Position numbers and translations under genes: made by a program
Shown: positions 34,881-43,769 of the stretch, one piece after another
Layout: each line of letters starts with the position of its first letter
How positions within the stretch are numbered: position 1 is the first letter of the stretch
Source: Neorhizobium petrolearium
GTDB lineage: Bacteria > Pseudomonadota > Alphaproteobacteria > Rhizobiales > Rhizobiaceae
Length of the DNA: 64,000 nt
Direction: 5' to 3'
Assembly (NCBI RefSeq): GCF_017873175.1
Contig: NZ_JAGGJW010000003.1
Span: forward strand, 186,001-250,000
Notes under the pieces: model-generated
Told to the model about the DNA's origin: nothing
Seen by the model: the letters and a program-made list of their open reading frames with translations, nothing else
The model's database searches: none

Positions 34881-36830
34881 TCAGCTTGTGAAGGTGAACT
34901 GCTGCGGCAGGGCCGGACCGGGATTCGGCCAGGACCAGCTGTCAGGCTGCTTCTCCGGCACGTTACGGAGGTTGTTGCGGATCACGCCGAAACCACCGAC
35001 CGCCAGGCAAACTCCCATGACCTCGAAATCCTCCGCGGCGAGATCGAAAATCTGTTTCATGATCGCTCCGCGCTTGTCGAGATCGGCGGTCGAGCGGGCC
35101 TCGTCATAGAGCTTCATCCGCTTCTTCTGGCTTTCCGGCGGCTCTTCACCCTTCTCTCCGTTGGACGTGTACCAGAGCGTCCACGGGATGGCATAGCGGG
35201 AACCCTGCGGGTGGAAGGCGAAGAAGTCGCGCGGGTCGAGCATCGGGTCGAGCCCGCCGGGGCCGGGCCAAACCTGCGCGTCGTGGGCGTTGTCATCGCC
35301 GCGGGTGTAGTAGAGTGCACGTTCGATCGTGTTGACCTTCATGTCGATGCCGATCTGCGCCCAATGCGCCTTCACCAGTTCCAGCACGTCGACGAGGTCC
35401 GGATAGAGTGTCGGGATGACGTCGACAGCGAAAAAGACAGGCTGGCCGTCCGGGCGCAGGCGAATGCCGTTGCCGTTCTTCTTGTCCAGGCCGGCCGCGT
35501 CCAGCATGGAATTGGCCTTGTCCGGATCGTATTCCGTGAATTGCCGCGCCAGCTTCTCATGATACCAGGGATGGCCCGGACGCGGACCGGTCTGGTAACC
35601 TTCGCTCTGGCCGAAATAGATGATGTCGATGATCTCCTGGCGGTTGATGCCGATCGACAGCGCCTGACGGAAGGATTTGTCGGCGAACATCTTGCGCATC
35701 GCCGGATCCTTGTGGGTCATGTTCAGATAGAGCGAGCACTGCTGAGCCGCCGAAGGAACCAGCGACAACAGCCGGTAGTCACCCTTCTCCATATTCTGCG
35801 ACAGGGTTGGCTTGTTCGCCAGGCTGTTGATGTGGCGCTCCTGGATATCGATCTTTCCGGAGATGACGTTCAGCATCAGCGATTCGACGTCCTGCGAGAT
35901 GCCGAAGTTCAGCTCGTCGATATAGGGGAGCTGGTTGCCTTCCGTATCGACCTGCCAGAAGTACGGATTGCGGGTCATCAACACACGGGTTGCCCCGCCG
36001 GAGTAGGGCTCCTTGATCACCCAGGGATCGAGAACGGGTTTTTCGGGGTTGGCCCAGCGGGAGGGGATTTCGATATCGCCGCATTTCGCCCGGAAAAGCT
36101 CGGTCCAGCTCGTCACGCCCGCCGCTTTCACATCGGCATCCAGATTGGCGTTATATTTCGGCAGGAATTTGCTGCAGTAATGCTTCGCGAAGAGCGTCGG
36201 ATGCTGCCCGAGCGGCGTCGCCAGGTTTTCGAGATAAAGCGCATTCGGCGCGGCGAAGGTGAATTTTACGGTGTAATCGTCGATCTTCTCGACGGTGACC
36301 GGCTTGCCGCCAACCACGATCTGCGCCGGCGTCGCGCTGTAAAGTTCCTTGTTCTTGACGACGTCCTCAATGGCGAAGACGACGTCATCGGCCGTGAATG
36401 GATGCCCGTCGGACCACTTCGCGCCCTTCAGAAGATGGAACGTGAATTGCGAGGCATCGTCATTGACCTCCCACTTCTCCGCAAGGTTCGGAAGAACCTC
36501 CGTGAACTCCAGGTTCCAGCGCACGAGGCTCTGATTGCCGACCATGCGGAGGATGCCGTTATGGTCGGACGAGCCGCGCAGGCCGCGCCTCAACGTGCCG
36601 CCATAGCCGCCGACCTTCTCATAGGGCGTCACGACCATCGGGTTTTGCGGCAGCCGGTCCGCCAGGGGCGGAAGCTTTCCCTCCTTCACGAGGGCAGCCA
36701 GCTGCGGCGCCTCCTTTCCACCGGCGGCCCTAGCACTGCCACCGGCGACGGAAAGGGCGACAGCTCCGCCCACCCCTGCCAGAAACGTCCGGCGGGTTAC
36801 GCCGGCAGAAATGAACTCATCGTCGCGCAT
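34881..36830 (-). CDS. ABC transporter substrate-binding protein, SBP_bac_5 type, Tat-exported
   Basis: A 649-residue binding protein, at the large end of the peptide/nickel/oligosaccharide class. The start at 36830 (GGAGGACTTCA upstream) gives a twin-arginine signal, VTRRTFLAGVGGAVALS. The mature protein has WEVNDDASQFTFHLLKGAKW and SDGHPFTADDV, typical of this class. Large members of this family import oligogalacturonides and other plant-wall sugars in rhizobia and Agrobacterium; the co-encoded uronate dehydrogenase and dehydratases suggest such a ligand here. Peptides or opines cannot be excluded. Confidence 0.88.
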   Translation of the reverse strand: MRDDEFISAGVTRRTFLAGVGGAVALSVAGGSARAAGGKEAPQLAALVKEGKLPPLADRLPQNPMVVTPYEKVGGYGGTLRRGLRGSSDHNGILRMVGNQSLVRWNLEFTEVLPNLAEKWEVNDDASQFTFHLLKGAKWSDGHPFTADDVVFAIEDVVKNKELYSATPAQIVVGGKPVTVEKIDDYTVKFTFAAPNALYLENLATPLGQHPTLFAKHYCSKFLPKYNANLDADVKAAGVTSWTELFRAKCGDIEIPSRWANPEKPVLDPWVIKEPYSGGATRVLMTRNPYFWQVDTEGNQLPYIDELNFGISQDVESLMLNVISGKIDIQERHINSLANKPTLSQNMEKGDYRLLSLVPSAAQQCSLYLNMTHKDPAMRKMFADKSFRQALSIGINRQEIIDIIYFGQSEGYQTGPRPGHPWYHEKLARQFTEYDPDKANSMLDAAGLDKKNGNGIRLRPDGQPVFFAVDVIPTLYPDLVDVLELVKAHWAQIGIDMKVNTIERALYYTRGDDNAHDAQVWPGPGGLDPMLDPRDFFAFHPQGSRYAIPWTLWYTSNGEKGEEPPESQKKRMKLYDEARSTADLDKRGAIMKQIFDLAAEDFEVMGVCLAVGGFGVIRNNLRNVPEKQPDSWSWPNPGPALPQQFTFTS

Positions 36831-36940
36831 TGAAGTCCTCCCATGTCCTCCAGAACCACCGGATGGCTCCAGCGGCCTCCCAGCCGCCATCGCCTCGGAC
36901 CCTCCATCCGATCGGCTCGAGGACCATAAGCCGCTTTTCA

Positions 36941-36980
36941 GATGATTACAAGTATTGACAGATTTTTACAGATTAAATAG
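36941..36980. promoter_or_regulatory. 10-base-periodic repeats, candidate GntR operator
   Basis: The decamers AGATGATTAC, AGATTTTTAC and AGATTAAATA start at 36941, 36961 and 36971, so the AGAT units sit on one DNA face; ACAGATT occurs twice (36959, 36969). The block lies in the 193-base divergent promoter between the binding protein and the RraA-like gene, and is AT-rich in GC-rich surroundings. The GntR regulator encoded just downstream is the likely user. Confidence 0.45.
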
Positions 36981-37023
36981 TTCTAGGCGGAAGCGGCCTC
37001 ATGACTGCGTGGGAGGAAGACGG

Positions 37024-37737
37024 ATGACATTCGCTGAGGAAACACGGGAAAAGCTCAAGACGGTTTCGACCGCCACACTGACCACGATCCTTCTGAAGCG
37101 CGGGCTTCGGAACGTGTTCATTCACGGGATCCACAAGATCAACTCGGATGCTCCCCGGCTCGTCGGGCCGGCATTCACACTCCGCTACATCCCGGCGCGG
37201 GAGGACATCGATCACGTGGGCGTCTTCACCGACCGCACACACCCGCAGCGCCGCGCCATCGAGGAATGCCCGCCCGGCCATGTGCTGGTGATGGACAGCC
37301 GCAAGGACTCGACCGCGGCTTCGGCCGGCGCCATCCTGATGACAAGGCTCTACATGCGCGGGGCGGCGGGTGTCGTCACCGACGGCGGCTTCCGCGACAC
37401 GCCGGACATCGCCAAGTTGCCGTTCGCGGCCTATCACGCGGCCCCCTCGGCGCCGACCAATCTCATCCGCCATCACGCGCTCGACATCAATCAGCCGATC
37501 GGCTGCGGCGATGTGCCCGTCTATCCCGGCGATATCATCGTCGGCGACGACGAAGGCGTGGTTGTCATTCCCGCCGCCATGGCTAAAGAAGTGGCCGACG
37601 AGGCAGTCGAGCAGACGGCCTTCGAGGATTTCGTCGAGGAACGCGTGAAGGCGGGACGGGGGATTTTCGGGCTTTATCCGCCCGGACCGGAAGCCGAGGC
37701 CGAGTTCCGCGAATGGAGACGTGAAAAGGGACGCTGA
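37024..37737 (+). CDS. RraA-family protein (HMG/CHA aldolase-like)
   Basis: A 237-residue protein with the RraA fold. The conserved ligand and metal-binding segments are visible: DSRKDSTAASAGAILMTRL and GVVTDGGFRDTPDI. The start at 37024 follows GGGAGGAAG. Family members include RNase E inhibitors and class II pyruvate aldolases or oxaloacetate decarboxylases; in a sugar-acid operon an aldolase, decarboxylase or dehydratase role is more likely than RNase control. It overlaps the GntR gene by one base (TGATG). Confidence 0.85.
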   Translation: MTFAEETREKLKTVSTATLTTILLKRGLRNVFIHGIHKINSDAPRLVGPAFTLRYIPAREDIDHVGVFTDRTHPQRRAIEECPPGHVLVMDSRKDSTAASAGAILMTRLYMRGAAGVVTDGGFRDTPDIAKLPFAAYHAAPSAPTNLIRHHALDINQPIGCGDVPVYPGDIIVGDDEGVVVIPAAMAKEVADEAVEQTAFEDFVEERVKAGRGIFGLYPPGPEAEAEFREWRREKGR

Positions 37738-38456
37738 TGGACCAGCCTAGCGTGATAGCGGCGGCGAAGACCGAACCTCGCTTCAGCGACATCATCTACG
37801 AGAAGATCGTGAGCATGATTGCCGACGGCCGCTTTCCCGTCAACGAACGGCTTCCATCAGAACCCAACCTCGCTGTCATGCTGGGGGCTTCGCGGCCGGT
37901 CGTGCGCGAGGCGCTGGAGCGGTTGAGGGCCGACCAGCTGATCGTTTCGCGCAAGGGCTCGGGCTCCTATGTGCGGCAACGGCCGGATTCCTCGGTCCTG
38001 AAGCAAGTGCCGGTGGGCTCGCTTGCCGACGTGCAGCGGTTCTTCGAATTCCGCGCCGGGCTCGAAGCGGAGGCTGCCGAGCTTGCGGCCCGCAACTGGC
38101 AGGTCAACGACAAGATCAGGATCACCGCAGCACTCGAGGCGCTCGAACGATGTCTTGAGGTCGGCGAACTGGGGGCGGAGGAAGACCAGGCACTGCATGA
38201 CGCGATCGCGATGGCAACCGACAACCAGTTCCATGTAATCGTCAGGGAATGGTTCAGGCCGCATTTCGCAATCGGCATGTCGGTGACGCGCAGCCTCAGC
38301 CTGAAGAGGACCCCGCTGCATGTCCGCGCCGTCCAGGATGAGCATACGGCGATCGTCGAGGCCATTCTGGCACGCCGGGAACAGGAAGCGCATGACGCGA
38401 TGAAGACTCATATCCTGAATGCACGCGCCCGCATGTTCCAGGGCGTGGGAAGTTAA
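37737..38456 (+). CDS. GntR family regulator with FCD domain
   Basis: A 239-residue regulator. The winged helix-turn-helix occupies residues about 18-80 (PSEPNLAVMLGASRPVVREAL) and the all-helical FCD ligand domain about 98-225. FCD regulators of this subgroup respond to sugar acids or other carboxylates and repress their operon. Its place inside the sugar-acid gene set and the phased repeats at 36941-36980 support local control of both divergent units. Confidence 0.9.
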   Translation: MDQPSVIAAAKTEPRFSDIIYEKIVSMIADGRFPVNERLPSEPNLAVMLGASRPVVREALERLRADQLIVSRKGSGSYVRQRPDSSVLKQVPVGSLADVQRFFEFRAGLEAEAAELAARNWQVNDKIRITAALEALERCLEVGELGAEEDQALHDAIAMATDNQFHVIVREWFRPHFAIGMSVTRSLSLKRTPLHVRAVQDEHTAIVEAILARREQEAHDAMKTHILNARARMFQGVGS

Positions 38457-38499
38457 GTTCCGGACACGGCGCGGGGAGGCGCCCGGGAGGAGGAGTATT

Positions 38500-39330
38500 T
38501 TGAGACGGATCGCGATGACGGGCGGTGCGGGCCATATCGCCTCGCAGCTCAGGACGTTTCTTTGCCCCGATGTGGAGCATCTGAGGCTCATCGACCTGAA
38601 AGCGCCGGAAAGCCTGGCTTCCAACGAGAGCTTCTTCGAGGCCGACCTTTCCGATGCCGACGCCCTGCGCAGGGCGCTCGAAGGCATGGACGGCATCATC
38701 CATCTCGGCGGCATTCCGCGCGAGGGGGAAATCGATGACGTGCTGCGCGTCAACGTTCTCGGCACCTACAATCTCTACGAGGCGGCACGGGCAAACGGCG
38801 TGGGCCGCATGGTGTTCGCCTCCAGCAATCACGCGACCGGCTTCTATCCCCGTTCGCAAACGATTTCGCCCCTCGACATCCCGCGCCCGGACAGCCGCTA
38901 CGGGCTATCGAAATGCTGGGGCGAGCTTATGGCCGGGCTCTACTACGACACGGCCGGTATCCGCACGCTTTCGATCCGTATCGGCAACGCCGGCGTCTAT
39001 CCCAACAGTGAGCGCTCGGCGGCGATCTGGATCAGCGCCCGCGACCTCTGGCAGCTCGTGAAGATCGGGCTCACCCATCCCGATATTGCCGCCGCCGTGG
39101 TCTACGGCATGTCCCGCACCGATGCCAATTGGTGGCGGGACGAACTCGCAGAACGCCTGGGCTATCGACCCGAGGACAATGCGCGCGACCACCTGCGCAT
39201 CGAACGGGCGAACGAGAGCGAGGTGGCCGCCTTCTTCCAGGGCGGCGGCTTCTGCGAACCCGACCATGATGGACAAATCCGGCTGCGTGACCGAGATGGG
39301 CTGGTCGTGCCCTCGGGAGCGCCGTCATGA
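38500..39330 (+). CDS. NAD-dependent uronate dehydrogenase-like SDR
   Basis: A 276-residue extended short-chain dehydrogenase. The Rossmann motif is TGGAGHIASQL, followed by the family segments IIHLGGI, ASSNHATGFYP and the catalytic YGLSK. These are the signature positions of uronate dehydrogenase (Udh), which oxidises D-galacturonate or D-glucuronate to the aldaro-lactone. The TTG start at 38500 is supported by GGAGGAGTATT just upstream and yields the expected N-terminus. It overlaps the lactonase gene as ATGA. Confidence 0.87.
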   Translation: MRRIAMTGGAGHIASQLRTFLCPDVEHLRLIDLKAPESLASNESFFEADLSDADALRRALEGMDGIIHLGGIPREGEIDDVLRVNVLGTYNLYEAARANGVGRMVFASSNHATGFYPRSQTISPLDIPRPDSRYGLSKCWGELMAGLYYDTAGIRTLSIRIGNAGVYPNSERSAAIWISARDLWQLVKIGLTHPDIAAAVVYGMSRTDANWWRDELAERLGYRPEDNARDHLRIERANESEVAAFFQGGGFCEPDHDGQIRLRDRDGLVVPSGAPS

Positions 39331-40205
39331 GCGAGACGAAGATCATCACCCCCGACGTCCGCCGCGTTATCGATTTTCCCCTGAAGGTGGGTGAATCCCC
39401 CACATGGGACGACCGGACCGGCGATCTCTGGCTCGTCGACATTCTCGCGCCGGCAGCCATCTGCCTCAAAGCCGACGGCCGGGTCGACCGTTTCGATATG
39501 CCCGTCAAGATCGGCTGCCTGGCGCTTTGCGAAAGCGGCGATATCGCGGTTGCGTTGGAAACCGGCGTTCACATCATGAATCCGAAGACCGGAACCATGA
39601 AACTGCTCTGCAATCCCGATGGCGGCCGACCTGATAGCCGGCTCAATGACGGCAAGGTCGGGCCGGACAGATGCTTCTGGGTGGGCACGCGCGACGAAGC
39701 GATCCCGCAGACCGGCAATGCGCGCCTCTACCGGGTCATGCCGGACGGCACGTTCGCCATCATTACCGACGGGCTTCTGACCTCCAACGGCCTCGCCTGG
39801 AGCCCGGACGGCCGGACGATGTACCATTCCGACAGCAGCGGGCTCTTTGCCCAGGTCTTCGATTTCGACCCGCAAAAGGGATTGACCGGCCCGCCGCGCC
39901 GGCTCCACGATTTCACGCCCGAAGAAGGCCGCCCGGACGGCGCGGCCATGGATGCGGACGGTTTCTACTGGATCGCCGGCGTTCTATCGGGAGGCGTCAA
40001 CCGGCTGTCGCCGGATGGCGAGGTCATCGAGATCTACAAGGTGCCGGCGAAATCACCGACCATGCCCTGTTTCGGCGGGCCGGACCTCGGCACGATCTAT
40101 GTGACCACCCTTTCGACCGACAACAACGGCACTTTCGAGCAGGGGACGGTGTTTGCCTTCGAAGCCGGCATTCAAGGTACGCCGGTCCACCGTTTTGCGA
40201 TTTGA
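39327..40205 (+). CDS. SMP-30/gluconolactonase family lactonase
   Basis: A 292-residue six-bladed propeller. Metal-site residues are visible: the glutamate in VGESPTWDD near residue 21, the asparagine in LTSNGLAWSPDG and the aspartate in DGAAMDADGFYW. Members hydrolyse sugar lactones to sugar acids. Placed directly after the uronate dehydrogenase, it would open the lactone made by that enzyme. The two genes overlap by four bases. Confidence 0.9.
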   Translation: MSETKIITPDVRRVIDFPLKVGESPTWDDRTGDLWLVDILAPAAICLKADGRVDRFDMPVKIGCLALCESGDIAVALETGVHIMNPKTGTMKLLCNPDGGRPDSRLNDGKVGPDRCFWVGTRDEAIPQTGNARLYRVMPDGTFAIITDGLLTSNGLAWSPDGRTMYHSDSSGLFAQVFDFDPQKGLTGPPRRLHDFTPEEGRPDGAAMDADGFYWIAGVLSGGVNRLSPDGEVIEIYKVPAKSPTMPCFGGPDLGTIYVTTLSTDNNGTFEQGTVFAFEAGIQGTPVHRFAI

Positions 40206-40242
40206 AACCAATTGTCTCCGCAAACCAGGAGAGGGAAAGATC

Positions 40243-41169
40243 ATGAACATCCGGGACTTTCGAAAAGCACTGACCGGCATATCCGGGGTGCCGATCACTG
40301 CCTACGGCACCGATGGCGAGGTGAACGCCCATGCGACACGAACCGTCTATGCACGCGTGGCGACCGCCGGAATCCATAATATCGTGGCGGCAGGCAATAC
40401 CGGCGAGTTCTATACGCTGACACCCTCCGAAATCAGCACCGTCATCGAGGCGGCCGTCGCCGGCGTCGACGGCAAAGCACCCGTGACGGCGGCTGTCGGC
40501 CGCTCGCTGCGCGAAGCGATCGAAATGGCGAAAGCCGCGAAAGCCGTGGGCGCCTCGGCCGTGATGTCGCATCAGCCCGTCGATCCCTTCGCGGCGCCGG
40601 CCGCACAGGTCGATTATTTTCGCGGGCTTGCGGAGGAATCACCCCTGCCGCTCGTCGCCTATGTGCGAGCCGAAGGCTTCGGCCTCGACGACATGATGCG
40701 GCTGGCGAACCATCCGAACATCGCCGGCATCAAGTTCGCGACGACGGACATCCTCCTGCTGTCGCGTTCCATTGCGGCCTCCGATCCCGGCAATGCGCTC
40801 TTCGTCTGTGGCCTGGCGGAAAGCTGGGCGCCGGCCTTCACCGCCGCCGGCGCGAGGGGTTTCACGTCCGGCCTCGTCAATGTCGCACCGCAATTTTCAC
40901 TCGCCATCCATGCTGCGCTCGAAAGCGGCGACTTCGCCGAGGCCCGCCGGATCATCGCGCTCATCGAGCCCTTCGAGCGCATGCGCACCAAATATCGCAA
41001 CGGCGCCAATGTCACGGTCGTCAAGGAGGCCGTCGGCATCATGGGGCTCGCCGTCGGGGACGTACGCCTTCCCGGCCTGCCGAGGCTCGATCCGGAAGAC
41101 CGGGTAAAGCTTGCGGACCTTCTCAAGAGCTGGGCAACGAAAGGCAGAAAACTCGATACCGCAGTATAA
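40243..41169 (+). CDS. DapA-family (dihydrodipicolinate synthase/NAL) lyase or dehydratase
   Basis: A 308-residue class I aldolase-fold enzyme. GNTGEFYTLTPSE is the family substrate-carboxylate loop, LPLVAYVRAEG holds the likely catalytic tyrosine and NIAGIKFATTDI the Schiff-base lysine. Members in sugar-acid pathways are 5-dehydro-4-deoxyglucarate dehydratase or 2-keto-3-deoxy-gluconate aldolase. As the last gene of this plus-strand operon it probably converts the keto-deoxy acid made by the dehydratases; which reaction it performs cannot be told from sequence alone. A 13-base-pair hairpin follows at 41190-41220. Confidence 0.87.
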   Translation: MNIRDFRKALTGISGVPITAYGTDGEVNAHATRTVYARVATAGIHNIVAAGNTGEFYTLTPSEISTVIEAAVAGVDGKAPVTAAVGRSLREAIEMAKAAKAVGASAVMSHQPVDPFAAPAAQVDYFRGLAEESPLPLVAYVRAEGFGLDDMMRLANHPNIAGIKFATTDILLLSRSIAASDPGNALFVCGLAESWAPAFTAAGARGFTSGLVNVAPQFSLAIHAALESGDFAEARRIIALIEPFERMRTKYRNGANVTVVKEAVGIMGLAVGDVRLPGLPRLDPEDRVKLADLLKSWATKGRKLDTAV

Positions 41170-41182
41170 TCTGCAGTATGGT

Positions 41183-42115
41183 CTACCTCGCCAGCCGCCT
41201 CAGAGCCTGAGGCGGCTGGCCGAAGTTGCGAATGAAGGCACGGCGCATACGACCAGAGTCTCCGAAACCGGTGGCCTCGGCGATGTGCTCAAGCGGGGAA
41301 TGGCTTGTCTCGACCGCCCTTCGCGCGGTCTCAAGACGCAGACGCTCCACGACCTTTGCCGGGGTCAGGCCGGTTTCAGCCGAGAAGGCTCGGGCGAAAT
41401 TGCGCGGGCTCATGGCCGCACGGTCGGCAAGGCGTTCCACAGTCAGCGGCTCGGCGACGTTCTTGCGCATCCACTCGATCAGGTCCATGAAACGGCCAGT
41501 CCGCCCGCCCAGTTCCGTCAGTGCCGAAAACTGCGACTGTCCGCCCGGCCGTCGCTGATGCACCACAAGCTGCTGCGCCGTCCGACGAGCGATCTCCGGG
41601 CCGAGGTCGTCCTCGATCAGCGCGAGCGCCAGATCAATACCGGCTGAAATGCCCGCAGACGTCCAGACATCGCCATCCCTGATGAAGATGCGCTCCGCGT
41701 CCAGCCGGATCTTTGGATAGCGTCGGGCGAAATCCTCCGAATTGCCCCAATGGGTGGTGGCGCGACGCCCATCGAGCAAGCCGGCTTCGGCGAGGATATA
41801 GGCACCCGAACAGACGCTCGCCGTCCGTCGCGGCGTGACGCGCTTCAGCCATGCCAGCATCTCCTGAAACGCCGGCATGGAACGGATGATATCACCACCC
41901 GAGACGATGATTGTATCGAAACGCCCTCCCTGAAGCGGCCCGGCCGTGAGCTTCAGCGCGGAGGAACTTTCGATCTCACCTCCACCGGGCGCCATCAGCG
42001 TCAGCTTGTAGCTTTCCGGTCGAAACCGCTCGGCTATCTCGAAAGCCGTCGTCGGGCCAGCCACATCCAGTAGCTGGAAACCCGGAAAGATGACGATGGC
42101 GATCGCTCGGCGCAT
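41183..42115 (-). CDS. GlxA-type transcriptional regulator (DJ-1/PfpI + AraC domains)
   Basis: About 310 residues. The N-terminal DJ-1/PfpI-like domain (residues 1-170) has the nucleophile elbow SVCSGAYILAEAG, and the C-terminal AraC domain has two helix-turn-helix units (VERLADRAAMSPRNFARAF and HIAEATGFGDSGRMRRAF). The ATG at 42115 gives the usual N-terminus MRRAIAIVIFPGFQLLDVAG; a TTG at 42178 is an alternative. Related regulators control amine, amino acid and carnitine catabolism. It diverges from the FAD monooxygenase side and could control it. Confidence 0.88.
   Translation of the reverse strand: MRRAIAIVIFPGFQLLDVAGPTTAFEIAERFRPESYKLTLMAPGGGEIESSSALKLTAGPLQGGRFDTIIVSGGDIIRSMPAFQEMLAWLKRVTPRRTASVCSGAYILAEAGLLDGRRATTHWGNSEDFARRYPKIRLDAERIFIRDGDVWTSAGISAGIDLALALIEDDLGPEIARRTAQQLVVHQRRPGGQSQFSALTELGGRTGRFMDLIEWMRKNVAEPLTVERLADRAAMSPRNFARAFSAETGLTPAKVVERLRLETARRAVETSHSPLEHIAEATGFGDSGRMRRAFIRNFGQPPQALRRLAR
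41190..41220. terminator. 13-base-pair hairpin inside the 3' end of the GlxA-type gene
   Basis: GCCAGCCGCCTCA (41190-41202) and TGAGGCGGCTGGC (41208-41220) pair perfectly over GAGCC. It lies 20 bases after the stop of the DapA-family gene and within the last codons of the convergent regulator. It can stop plus-strand transcription, although no T-run follows. Confidence 0.6.
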
Positions 42116-42214
42116 GGCAGGAAATGCCCGATTTATGTCATTCCAGACAGAACGTAGCAGTTGTAGTCTCGCTTTCAAGCCGGAACACGAAGGAACGAGC
42201 CGAGGCTAGCGATC

Positions 42215-42394
42215 ATGAACTGGCGGCTTTTGTCGTGGAGCGTCCTGGGCGTGATCGCACTTTTGCTGGCGATCGGCGGCGTCTGGATTTTCTCGCTGCC
42301 TGCGGCGACGGCCGCGTCGGCCACACGACCGATTCCCTTTGCGGGAGGAGTGGGCCGATCGTCTGGCAGGCCAAGGGAGGATAACCAGCGATGA
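42215..42394 (+). pseudogene. Small membrane-anchored frame, probable remnant of a DJ-1/PfpI-type exported protein
   Basis: A 59-residue frame begins MNWRLLSWSVLGVIALLLAI, a clear membrane or signal segment, continuing to ATAASATRPIP and then a low-similarity tail. The N-terminus resembles that of anchored DJ-1/PfpI proteins often encoded beside GlxA-type regulators, so I read it as the 5' end of such a gene with the rest deleted. Its stop overlaps the FAD monooxygenase start as ATGA, so it could still serve as a translated leader for that gene. Whether it is expressed is unknown. Confidence 0.4.
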
Positions 42395-43620
42395 AGGTAT
42401 TGATAGCAGGGGCCGGAATTGGCGGATTGAGCACTGCCCTTTTCCTGCATCGGGCGGGAATTGAGGTCGAAATCTTCGAACGCGCCGAGGAGGTGCGCGA
42501 GCTCGGCGTCGGCATCAACATGCTTCCGCATGCCGTCGGTCAACTGGTCGATCTGGGGCTGATGGCGGACCTCGACGAAGCGGGTATCCGCACGCGCGAA
42601 CTCATCTATGCAAACCGGTTCGGGCAGGTCGTGTGGCAGGAATTGCGAGGCCTCGATGCCGGTTACGACGTGCCGCAGTTCAGCATCCATCGCGGCAAGC
42701 TGCTGGGGCTGATATACCGGGCCGTGGTCAACCGGCTTGGCCCGGGCGCCCTCAGGACCGGATGCCGGATAGATGGCTTCGAGCAGACCGCCGACGGCGT
42801 CACGGCATTTTTGACCGGGCGCGACGGCTCCCGTGGCGAGGTCCGGGGCGATCTTCTGATCGGCGCCGACGGGATCCATTCCGCCGTGCGAGCCGCGCTC
42901 TATCCCGCCGAGGGTTCGCCGGTCTGGAGCGGCATCATGCTGTGGCGCGGTGCTACGCAATGGCCAACATGGCGGGACGGGCGCACGATGGCGATCGCCG
43001 GCGGCAATTTCGCGAAATTCGTCTATTACCCGATCGAGGCGGATCCGGAAGAGCCAGAGAGACGCCTGACGAACTGGGCCGTGATGGCGAAGACCGCCGA
43101 GACGGGCACGCAACCTTTGCGACGGGAAGATTGGAGCCGATCCGGCATCATGGACGAAGTGCTGCCCTTCGTGCGCGACCGGTTCCATCTGGATTTCGTC
43201 GACCCGGCGGCGATCATCGAGGCGACGGGCAGCTTTTACGAATATCCCAACTGCGATCGCGACCCGCTGCCCCGCTGGTCGTTCGGGCGGGTTACGCTGC
43301 TCGGCGATGCAGCCCACCCCATGTATCCGGTGGGTTCCAACGGCGCGAGCCAAGCCATTCTCGATGCGAAAAGCATTTCCACGCATCTGCAGAAGGCCGG
43401 TGAAATCGAGGCTGCGCTTCTGGCCTATGATGCCGAGCGCCGGCCTGCCACATCCGATATAGTGCTCGCCAACCGACGGGGCGGACCGGAGGGCGTCATC
43501 GACATGATCGAAGCCCGCGCGCCCGGCGGGTTTGACGACATCGATGCAATCGCCTCCTACGAAGAGCGCAAGAGCGTCGTTCGCGGCTACGCTTCATTAG
43601 CCGGATTCGCGCGACCATGA
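42391..43620 (+). CDS. FAD-dependent aromatic monooxygenase (flavin-dependent oxidoreductase)
   Basis: A 409-residue group A flavoprotein hydroxylase. The FAD-binding GAGIGGLSTALFLHRAG is at residue 7, the DG motif in LIGADGIHSAVR near 155, and the GD motif GDAAHPMYPVGSNG near 305. Family members hydroxylate aromatic or heteroaromatic acids with NAD(P)H and oxygen; the closest-looking are salicylate-hydroxylase-like and PhzS-like oxidoreductases. RBS GGGAGGATAACC is near the ATG. The substrate is unknown. It stands alone between the GlxA-type regulator and the phn operon. Confidence 0.88.
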   Translation: MKVLIAGAGIGGLSTALFLHRAGIEVEIFERAEEVRELGVGINMLPHAVGQLVDLGLMADLDEAGIRTRELIYANRFGQVVWQELRGLDAGYDVPQFSIHRGKLLGLIYRAVVNRLGPGALRTGCRIDGFEQTADGVTAFLTGRDGSRGEVRGDLLIGADGIHSAVRAALYPAEGSPVWSGIMLWRGATQWPTWRDGRTMAIAGGNFAKFVYYPIEADPEEPERRLTNWAVMAKTAETGTQPLRREDWSRSGIMDEVLPFVRDRFHLDFVDPAAIIEATGSFYEYPNCDRDPLPRWSFGRVTLLGDAAHPMYPVGSNGASQAILDAKSISTHLQKAGEIEAALLAYDAERRPATSDIVLANRRGGPEGVIDMIEARAPGGFDDIDAIASYEERKSVVRGYASLAGFARP

Positions 43621-43769
43621 CCGCCTTTTAAGATATTAACGTCGTGACCAGCTACCGGGAGGAGTACCGGCGGCTTCGGCCCGAAGCATCGAGTTTGCGC
43701 TTTGCGAATAAGATATCGAGCACCTGCCGTCCTACACATAATTGTCACCTGAAGCTGTTACAGGCATAA

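Noticed and set aside
37024..37737. Calling the RraA-like protein an RNase E inhibitor
   Set aside because: The sugar-acid context and the residues shared with pyruvate aldolases make a metabolic role more likely; true RraA is normally shorter and next to menA in enterobacteria.
43742..43761. Possible PHO box (TTGTCAC and CTGTTAC) ahead of phnF
   Set aside because: The two 7-mers start 13 bases apart instead of the usual 11 and each has mismatches.
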